A DNA stretch of 64,000 nt from Ophiocordyceps camponoti-saundersi (nom. inval.) (taxonomy: Eukaryota > Ascomycota > Sordariomycetes > Hypocreales > Ophiocordycipitaceae): contig PDHQ01000012.1 of the NCBI GenBank assembly GCA_003339415.1, positions 62,001 to 126,000 on the forward strand, read 5' to 3'. The notes below the pieces were generated by a model. The model worked only from the letters and a program-made list of their open reading frames with translations. It ran no database searches and was not told the origin of the DNA. Position numbers and translations under genes: made by a program. Positions 56,118 to 64,000 of the stretch are shown here, piece after piece (position 1 is the first letter of the stretch; each line of letters starts with the position of its first letter).

Positions 56118-58653
56118 ATGCACTGGACTTCTTCTTTGACATTGCTTCTGTGGCTTGCCGGCTCAGGATGCCAGGCCTTGCTTCCCCGTGCTCCAGCAGT
56201 CGACACGGTTTCCCTTGTTCGTCGTGCAGACGAGCCAACGAAAGAGCCATCGGTCAGACCCAAGGTCTATGGAAAGCTCGAGCCGGTCCGGCATCCAGAT
56301 CTCACTTTGATGGGATATAGAACCATTAATAGGGTAGGGCGTCTCGCCTGAACAGCCGGGGCTGGAAATTGTACCTTGATTGATCCCCCCCCCTTAGGCT
56401 CAGGCAGTAAACTACATCTCGGCTCATACTCTCACGCCCGATCCCAACATAAACGAGAGACAGATCGGCAGAGGTGTTTACACGACGCCCGAGCTCGATG
56501 GGTGGTATGAAGATTACGGCTGGTGAGCACCTGCATATAGCTCTTGATGCTTGCTTTGATACTGAATCTACTGCTAGGCAGTGCGCTATCCTGGCCAACA
56601 GCACGCAACTGGATCGAGTGCAGAAAGTCATCATACCCCGTGCCCTATTCCAGTCGGGCAGCGGCGATCCAACAGACGTGATACGAAATTTCGTCCGTCA
56701 AAACTACCCCCACGTTGATCCTGAGCGGGCTCTTTACATCTCGTACATCGAAGAAGGCCCGGATCTGCAGATGTTGATACCTTTTGGTCTGTTGAACGCG
56801 AATGGAGGCGGGCTCAACATCTCGGTTGAATGCGCGGAAAGCGAGAACAAACAAGAACTCCAGAAGAAGGTCGACACGATACTGGGACAGAGCTCAAGTA
56901 CTTGCGTCAACTATATCTCGTGGGATAATGTCAATGGCGAGTTGAGCGACGTGGAATCCAACGCCGGCTCAGACGGTAAGTTTCGAGAGCCTGTTGAATA
57001 TAAAACATCAAGGCTAATGTTGAGCTTTCGACTAGAGGACGAGCCACAGTCTGGTTCGGACGACGAGAAGGAAAAGTACAAGATTTTTCGACCCGGTCCT
57101 TGTTTGAGCGGTCGCTTTGGCGGCAACGCAACCCAAGCTTTCGGTATGAACGGCCGTGGATAGTTACAGTAACCTCTGTCGGTTGCTAACACGGACAGAC
57201 GCGGTTTACGACGCGTCTCAGCAGCGAGGGCTTCTCAACCTAGTGTGTCCTTCAGGGACAAGTGCCGACGCTTGTCTTCGAGATCGGTATTCGCAGGATG
57301 CAGCGACGGGGTTTCGTAAGTAATCCAAGTTTTGCGGTGGTCACCCATCTAACACCGTCTCACAGATTCGTCCTTTGAAAGCCTGAGGTCTCATAACCAG
57401 GTCCTCCGCCAAGTTTGCGGCGGTGAGTGACGATGCAGAGACGAGAAGAAGAAGACTGCGTCTGACAATGGCATTGGATAGGTGATGCCCAGCAGCCACC
57501 AGAGTCTCAGGCTGAACCGCCTCCTACCGATGATGACACTGCCTTGTGCGCGGCAGCAGCTGCGGACCGTACGTTGGCTATTCCGGTACCGAGCCTATGC
57601 AGAGATTTCATACTGACGGCCGCAGCTACACTCGAGGACCAAGTTTGGCAGGCGTTGGAATCCTTCCGAGGCATGGATATAGGCCGACTGCGGTGGCAAT
57701 TTCCCCATCTTCCGGTATATCTTCTGCCCTTGCTGGAACACGGACTCTGCAGATCACATATAAGAAAACCTCGAGAGGCAGCTCCGGAGAGCGGTCCGGG
57801 TTCGGCAAGACTTCTCAAACGCAACTGCTGCACCATCCACAATGCAGTCACCGTCAAAGTAAAGGCAAACATGGAGAACAAGTCCTGGGAGTCTGAATTT
57901 CGTCCGCTGGGCGTAGTCATCGACGTGAAGTTGACAGACGTCGACAGGCAGACCGTCGGTGACGTCTACGGCAGTATCGTCGCTACCGATCTCCTGGGCA
58001 CGATAGATATTTACCGTCGCGGCAGGGACTTGAGCCAGAAGAAAGGCCCGGGAAACTATCTCGGGCTCGAACCTCCCAGACCGATCGAGGCCAAGTCCCT
58101 GTTCTCCATCACCGCCGATCTCTGGGACAGCAAAACCTTCGTCAGCGACAGGCTCATCAGCCACGGCTGGATCGCCTGGGTGCCTACGAAACCCGACTAT
58201 GACGAGATCAAAGAGGTCCGTATGAAAGGCGACTACGGGTCGGCGACTATGCGTTACGTCGTCTTGCACAGCGCTAGAATTGCCACTATCAAAGTCAGGC
58301 TGGACAGGTTATACGGAGCACAGAATAACCACTACACTAAAAGGCTCTATGGCGATATGTCCCTGGAGACCAAATACGAACCTCGACGTACCTTCTTCCA
58401 CTGGGAATTTCAAGACGGGAAAGACTTTGTGCTTACCGCGATAGGGCACGTCATCCCTACGTGGAATTCCGTGGCAGCTGTGGCGATGGATGACTCGCTA
58501 AAGGTCCACGTCGATCTTTACAACCTCATCCCCGTTTACGCCCCGGGTCTCATTAAAGGGACCGTTGAGTTTAGTCATTTAGGACCAAACGTCCAACAGC
58601 AGAAGGTTTATGGACAAGATGGTGAGGTTACAGTCCAGGTTGAATGGTCATGA
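56118..58653 (+). CDS. Secreted enterotoxin-like protein, many small exons
   Basis: Proposed exons 56118-56333, 56398-56522, 56578-56975, 57036-57143, 57199-57315, 57366-57422 and 57482-58653; introns 50-64 bp. Total 730 residues, or 711 if a frame-neutral 57-bp intron (57569-57625, GTACGT...CTGAC...GCAG) is removed. Five consecutive introns are phase 1. A signal peptide is present (MHWTSSLTLLLWLAGSGCQA). The N-terminal domain has a LMGYRTINR strand and a RQIGRGVYTTPELDGWY segment, a pattern seen in ADP-ribosyltransferase-fold proteins and in fungal proteins annotated as putative enterotoxins; a full catalytic triad is not evident. The central part has scattered Cys and short acidic exons. 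The C-terminal 300 residues are beta-rich (VTVKVKANMENKSWESEF, VVIDVKLTDVDRQTVGD) and may form a separate domain. Host-interaction role is inference. Confidence 0.72.
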
Positions 58654-59670
58654 GCAGGCTTTTTATCCATAAGCAAGTCAAACAACGCAATTGATATCCC
58701 ATATTCCACATTACTTTTTTTTTCAAGATTCAATCTAGGAGGAGGATTCGACGGGGGGGGGCTGTGAAGCTGGTCTCGGCCGCGTAGGGGGGGCTAGACA
58801 AGGCAAGGGAGAGAGGTTGGAAGCCAAGTGAAGAGGCTGAAAAGACTGACAAAAGGAAAGAATACACAGAGGCAAGGTTAGATGAGCACAAGGATCAGGC
58901 TTTATGAAGGAGAGAAATGTGTTCCCAGGGAGTTTGGATGGAACGAGCAGAACAAGATGAACATCACGAGTGTCCAACGATGGTGCCCTCGCCACGCTTC
59001 CCAACACCAAGCTTCGTACGCCTGGTAGATCGGTCTATCCGATATGTATGTATTCAGTCGGTGTCCATGACCAAAGGGAACCGGAGACGCAAGATATCGC
59101 CAGCACGTATCTACCCAGGGCATGTAGATGCTCGCTCCGTGAGCCTCGAAACGCAGAACCTGTCCCTTTGCCTCTGGAAAGAGGTGGAAAGATTCACTGC
59201 TATGTATTCATACCTAGCACATGTGCATTTCATCGATCCATCTCTCTTTCATCTCACAACCGCTTCGTAATCACCGACCAAGAAACCATGGGATCGAAGC
59301 ACAGGTCGACGACCATCCTATGAAAAAGTAGCGCCATACTCCCCTCACACCCCTACAAACAGGATACAGGGTGGCCATTGCTTTCACTTCCATCACCTTC
59401 TACAGTCTTCAATAACACTGGAAAAGCAAGTCACGTGTTTCTGTTTACTCTCTCTATTCAACCTCGCCATCACAATAGGGGGCTTCGGGCGGTGCGTAGT
59501 GGCGGACGACGTTTGCTGCCTGCCAGCTGTCAACGCTCCGTTCTTCGCCTCCTATATTTTGCATTTCTCCCACAAAAACCCTTCTCTCCCCTGCTCTTCT
59601 CCCACACCAACCCTCCCCTCTTTCATGCTTTTCCTACACAAACACACGCCATCCATCCACGTCTGTGAAC
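58654..59670. other. Intergenic spacer
   Basis: About 1 kb between two plus-strand genes; a short poly-G run near 58753 and C/T-rich sequence just before the F-box gene. No supported gene was seen. Confidence 0.4.
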
Positions 59671-61570
59671 ATGGCATGGTATAACACCACAGAAGTAGGA
59701 GCCAGAAAGGCTTCCATCGATTACTTTCTCAACTCACTCACGTCGAGTGAAATCATGTACGTGCGAGGCGTCTTGCGTTCGAAAAAATTGGACGACCTCG
59801 CCTCCTTCAGCGACTTGCCCGACGAGCTCGTCGGCCCCATCCTCTGCCAACTGAAGCTGGAGGATATCTTCAGCTGCCTTCTCGTTTCACGCACCTGGTG
59901 GACCAAGATTTCAAACGAAGACGTCTCCCGCATGCTCTGTAACCACTTCTTCCCCGGCTTGCTGAGGTTTGGGACCAAGCCGGCTCGAGTCCTCTTCTTG
60001 GAAGCAGCTCGACGCTTTATGCGAAGACGCCCGCATATGGCCTCAAACAGGCGCACCATCACCTGGAACACGAGCCTGAGCAACGACGTTTTCTCCAGCA
60101 CGGACCGGCCCCTCGACCAACGGGCGTTGCGAAGCGATCCCGAAATCGACCAAGGAAACCTTGTCATCCTCTACGAGGACGGGAAGCTAGCTTGGCAGCC
60201 TAATCCAACCACCGTGATAGTCGACAACCTGCGCACCTTTAGACGCCTGCACTGTCCGCTCGGCCAAGTCATCCCCTCGGCACGGAGCATGCGGCTTGTC
60301 GGGGTGACACACACCTTGGTCGTCATCGGACTCCCGCTATTGCCGCCTCCATCTTTCATTATATTTAACGAAGTGTATGTTCCTCACTTACTGACATACA
60401 CATATTACTCCTAGCTCCTGAACCTCGCAGGGGCGAAGCAGAAAATCAAGACGAAGCTAAATCCACATTGTACGTTACAGAAAAATCTGGCACATGATCG
60501 AAAACCGCTGGGAATCTTTGTCTCTGCCTGGAGACTGCCACGGGTATTTCGTCACGGACGACCGCATCGCCTTTGTTACTTGGCAGGATCAGTTGATTGT
60601 CTGGCGCTGGGGATCTAGAGCAATCACTCTTAACCTCAACGACCCTATATGCACCTCGCCGTGTGGCCTGCTGCCTGAAGATATGCTCAAGGGACCACAA
60701 ACGCCGGGTGTCCTTTGGCATCCCACGGAGCTCGACGTGTGCTATGTTGTGTGGATCTTCAAGTCGAGAAATAGTATGGCAACAAACCTCCCCCCTTTCC
60801 CCCCCCTTCCCGCATTTAAGACGGCGACGAGTCTGATGATAACCATTACTTGCCTGGGAGCATCAGACCCTCGACAATACTTCAATTCGCAGACGATAGT
60901 CACCATTGTGATTGTCAAGTTTAAGGAGAGCCGACCTATCCAACGATTTCACAAATCAATTCGATCGGCTCCTCCTTCAGACATAAAGATGGCGGAATAC
61001 GATCACCAGTGGTTGTGGCCAGCCGAATTCGGCCAGCGAACCAGTTCCTACGGCGACCGCTTCCTAGGAGCCCAGCACAGATCAGAGCCAACGCGGACTT
61101 CTTTCATCGTCACGACTTTCAACCTCTTCACAGAGACGTTTCGCCAGAGAATTTTCTTCAATCCGACCGGCTGCGGAAAGCCGTTGCTCCCCCATCCACC
61201 TCTCCCCCCTGATGACAGAGCGTTCCAGGCCAACCATGGCTTGCTGTGGGACGACTGCCTCATCATCGGCGACAGAGCGACTTTACATTATCGGTGGATG
61301 GTCCCCGGTCGATACCAGATGGAAGGCAGATATGCCAAGACCGCCATCGGTTTTAAAAAGGCTCGTTCCAGGCGCAACTACGAAAGAGATGTCGGCTCCT
61401 ATATTCCGGAGTCATGGAGGAGCGGACTCCAAGGTCCTGCCTTCCGGTTTAAATCATTCCGTGGGATCATGGGAGACGAGGAATTCATAGTGCTCGCTTC
61501 TCCCGCAGGTATCGAGGTTTGGTCTTTCGCCTCGTACGTGAATGGACAAAACCAGACGAGACGCTCGTGA
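59671..61570 (+). CDS. F-box domain protein
   Basis: Two exons, 59671-60374 and 60481-61570, with a 106-bp intron (GTATGT donor, TTACAG acceptor, phase 2); 597 residues. Start is ATG 59671 (MAWYNTTEVGARK). An F-box lies at about residues 47-88 (FSDLPDELVGPILCQLKLED, CLLVSRTWW), which would bind Skp1 in an SCF ubiquitin ligase. The rest shows beta-strand patterns (GYFVTDDRIAFVTWQDQLIV, LLWDDCLIIGDRATLHY, EFIVLASPAGIEVWSFASY) like a propeller-type substrate-binding region, without a clear WD or Kelch signature. Large divergent families of such F-box proteins are common in filamentous fungi, so the substrate cannot be predicted. Confidence 0.85.
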
Positions 61571-61971
61571 TCTTTGGGACGGTCAAGCCCGATAGCTACA
61601 GAGACTTGCTGGGCTCCCATAGAGGGGGCTTTATGTGGCTGAACCAAGGCATTAGGCAGTGAATGATGACAACTACATACACAATGTGATCACACCTCTG
61701 TAGCATGTGAAAACATGGGCATTTTCAGAGAATAGACCATACAATCAAATACGAGATGAAAGTGACGGAAAACAGACTCGTGAATGCCTAAGAAACCTGC
61801 AACCTTGGTCCTCGATAAGATTCGACAGGACGACTGGAGGTCAGATGAAAAACAGTCACGTGACTACATCAGCCAACTCCCCTTATCTTATCCGGCCTCG
61901 TCATTTTCTACATCTCGCCTCGGCTCTATCCGCCAACGTTCAGATCGCAAAGGCGCAAACGTGACGTCGCC
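61571..61971. other. Short spacer and RSM19 promoter
   Basis: 401 bp between two plus-strand genes. A TGACGTCGCCATG sequence abuts the RSM19 start; TGACGT is a CRE/ATF-like core but may be chance. Confidence 0.4.
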
Positions 61972-62522
61972 ATGCAGCCAACTCGAATACTCCTGAAGCG
62001 ATCTGCATGGAAGGGTAAGAACTCCCTTCAAGAAGTCTCCCTATCTTGATTCCCCCGCCCTTTCTCACCTTTCCTAGGCCCCAATATCGTCCCGTAAGCC
62101 AAGAAGACCACTCCGCGCCGCCTTCCGCTCCTCAGCCTCAACCGAGACAAAGACAAAGAGCTGACGCCCAGACTCTCCCTGACCAGTCTGCCGATCGTGA
62201 GACCAAAGTACCCGGGGGAGAGAGTGCCGCCCGTCCGTACGCAGGCTAGGGCGGCTACGATACTGCCCAACTTCGTCGGGCTACGGTTTGAGATCCATAA
62301 TGGGAAGAGTTATGATTCTGTCTTGATCACGGACAATATGGTTGGGCATAAGTTGGGGGAATTTTCGCCGTGCGTTTTCCTCCCCCTTTTCCCCCACTTA
62401 CCCACATCGTCGTACGCCTTTTTGTCTGGCTGCCGTGAGGGAATCTCGTATCATCGCCCTGGATTTACTGACGTGACTTCTGCAGGACGCGGAAATTGCG
62501 TGTCTTGAGAGAGAGAACCTGA
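61972..62522 (+). CDS. RSM19: Mitochondrial ribosomal protein uS19m
   Basis: Four exons, 61972-62014, 62078-62093, 62187-62369 and 62486-62522; introns of 63, 93 and 116 bp; 92 residues. The second exon is only 16 nt and encodes PNIVP; it is supported by in-phase GTAAGA/CCTAG and GTAAGC/ACCAG sites and by the conserved WKGPNIVPLPI sequence that results. Family blocks follow: [40 protein letters not shown] and GEFSPTRK. The protein is part of the head of the mitochondrial small ribosomal subunit, where S19 contacts tRNA and S13. Length matches bacterial and mitochondrial S19. Convergent with TAF10, 272 bp apart. Confidence 0.93.
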
Positions 62523-62794
62523 TGAGTCCCTGGAGATATCTAGGCTGTGCGGAGCCAAAGTGTACTCGCAGAAGATCCAGCGATATGCATCATAGAGGAA
62601 AAAAAAGGGCAGTTTCTTGCACCTTGGAGGTTATCCGTTGTCAAGTCTCGTCGTCACACAATTTAGTGTGCCCCCTGTTTTTGTACATAAAAATCTCTTG
62701 CCACCGAAACGCCGTCGATGTGCTCAAGGAAAGTCCCCTCACCATCGCCCCCCAAACGATACAAAGAAACACGAAAGACGAAAGGAAACATTAT
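62523..62794. other. Convergent 3' spacer RSM19 / TAF10
   Basis: 272 bp tail-to-tail spacer; nothing else recognised. Confidence 0.35.
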
Positions 62795-63448
62795 CTATCG
62801 ATAAAACTCGCTCCTCTTGACGTTGACACCATATTCGCCAACAGCCATACCCAAGTCCTCCATGGTCAAGACAGTCCTATTCTGGCTTCCTCCCTGACCA
62901 CCACCACCGTAACCGGGCCGCTGGATCCCAAGCGGCGGGCCCTTTCCCTGATCTTTACTGCCAGGCTGTCCCGCCTGCTGACCGGGGATGGGGAAGCCGG
63001 CGGCGGCGCCGAGGGAGCCCATGGGGTTGTTGGCGTTGGTGTTGCTGGACGCTCGGATGCGGCTGTACTGGTACGCGTCGGCGGCGACGTCGGCGATGAA
63101 CTTTTGCGTCGCCAGAGCCAGCAGCCGCGCCAGTTTGGGGTCTGTTTGCGGCGGCGGCGGCAAGCCGGCTTTCGTCATGTAGTAGTGCGTGACAGCATCA
63201 GGGATCTAAAACGACCAGATTCAGTCTTGTTCAATCGTCCGACGAAGGATTGAAGAAGATAAACGCACGATGGGAGCGTAGTCGTCGATCCGGTGCAGAA
63301 ACTCGCGCAGTGACAGGTCCTTGCGCGACGGCAGTTTCGAGTCTGGCGCGGGCGCGGTCGGCTGAGCCGCGTTCGGCGCGCGAGATCCGCTCTGGCCGTT
63401 CTGTGTCGGAGGCCGATTCTCCGGGTTGTCGGCCGCTTCGCTTGCCAT
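62795..63448 (-). CDS. TAF10: TFIID/SAGA subunit TAF10
   Basis: Two exons, 63448-63269 and 63205-62795, with a 63-bp intron (GTGCGT donor, TTTTAG acceptor, phase 0); 196 residues. The disordered N-terminus (Pro/Ala/Gln-rich, about 1-44) precedes the histone-fold domain, which starts at [20 protein letters not shown] and continues with [20 protein letters not shown] and [21 protein letters not shown] Gly/Pro/Gln-rich insert (about 130-170), common in fungal TAF10, separates it from the final [20 protein letters not shown] helix. TAF10 pairs with TAF8 in TFIID and with SPT7 in SAGA, in the nucleus. Splicing in the middle of YAPI|IPDAV restores the family sequence exactly. Confidence 0.93.
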
Positions 63449-64000
63449 GCTGCCGTCGTCGAGTCGATTCAGCGCAGTCGCAGGGATAGTTGACGTTAAA
63501 CGTTGGCTCGAGCACAAGGCTAAAGAGGGAGGGTGATGATGAGGATGGTCACGTGATGCTTCACATGCCTGTGGCTCTGTGAGTTAACTGCCTTGTAGCC
63601 CTGCAGCGCGCGCATAAGCAAAGACTTGTTATCAAAGTGCATCACAAAGATCACAGCAACAGCAAACACTAATATTGATATCATGAAGCTCGCACAAAGG
63701 TATTTATCCTACAGAAAGGGGGAAACAGAAGAACAAACTCCCATTTTTCGGCAGCCACCGAATTGCTGCCGCTAAAGAAACGCCATCTCGCTCCAGCTTT
63801 TTTGCACCGTTTGGACTCAGGTGCCAAGGCCAGAATATTTCTAAGTGCGGTGTCGAGCCCCATCCATGACCATAAGAAACTCGGGAACCAGGTGCTGCTC
63901 ACCGGCGTAAACCCTCCCCGATATTAGGGCGCATCAGCTGTCTCGGCTTTAGTTAAGGCCTGACAATGACCAGGTAACAACTTCTCCTACCGCTGGGTAG
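63449..64000. other. Right-edge spacer
   Basis: Promoter side of TAF10 followed by sequence with no recognisable gene up to the window edge. Confidence 0.35.

Noticed and set aside
1..64000. tRNA genes, CRISPR arrays, insertion sequences or retroelement coding regions
   Set aside because: Scanning for GGTTCGAATCC-type tRNA ends, regular spaced repeats, LTR ends and transposase/reverse-transcriptase motifs gave nothing convincing; a tRNAscan-SE/RepeatMasker run would be decisive.

Overview
The window is nuclear DNA of a filamentous ascomycete. Short introns (mostly 48-110 bp, GT-AG, with CTAAC/CTGAC-like branch points), compact conserved eukaryotic genes, a PalA/Rim20 homologue, a DUF3176 membrane protein and fungal-type SDRs all point to Pezizomycotina, probably Sordariomycetes. 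Two secreted proteins of the ADP-ribosyltransferase/'enterotoxin' type, families that are expanded in insect-pathogenic Hypocreales, suggest an Ophiocordyceps/Cordyceps/Metarhizium-like fungus. That placement is inference; no marker gene settles it.

Left part (1-20.1 kb): the 5' end of a disordered protein runs off the left edge. It is followed by a MINDY-type deubiquitinase ending in a CaaX box, an ER J-protein (HLJ1 type), a small cysteine-rich secreted protein built from a duplicated exon, a nucleotidyltransferase-like gene beside a decayed relative, a metallophosphoesterase, an SDR, an alkyltransferase-like DNA-repair protein (ATL1) and a 1,664-residue kinesin.

Middle (20.1-37 kb): EME1 (Mus81 partner), an Mpr1-like GNAT acetyltransferase, a Nor-1-like SDR, a Golgi-type GT31 glycosyltransferase and PalA/Rim20 (ambient-pH signalling) are separated by long gene-poor spacers rich in simple repeats.

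Accessory segment (37.7-58.7 kb): this holds a subtilisin-like protease whose reading frame is interrupted by a stop beside a 39-bp minisatellite, a many-exon secreted protein of unknown function with two possible 3-nt exons, a small secreted cysteine-containing protein, a heat-labile-enterotoxin-A-like ADP-ribosyltransferase, and a second enterotoxin-like secreted protein. A DUF3176 membrane protein, a 3'(2'),5'-bisphosphate nucleotidase and an OB-fold-like protein lie among them. The secreted genes are candidate host-interaction factors; none is proven so by sequence alone.

Right end (59-64 kb): an F-box protein, mitochondrial ribosomal protein uS19m (RSM19) with a 16-nt exon, and TAF10, the last two tail to tail. 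Exon boundaries were assigned by hand from splice consensus, reading-frame phase and family resemblance; the phase sums are consistent for every multi-exon gene listed except where stated.
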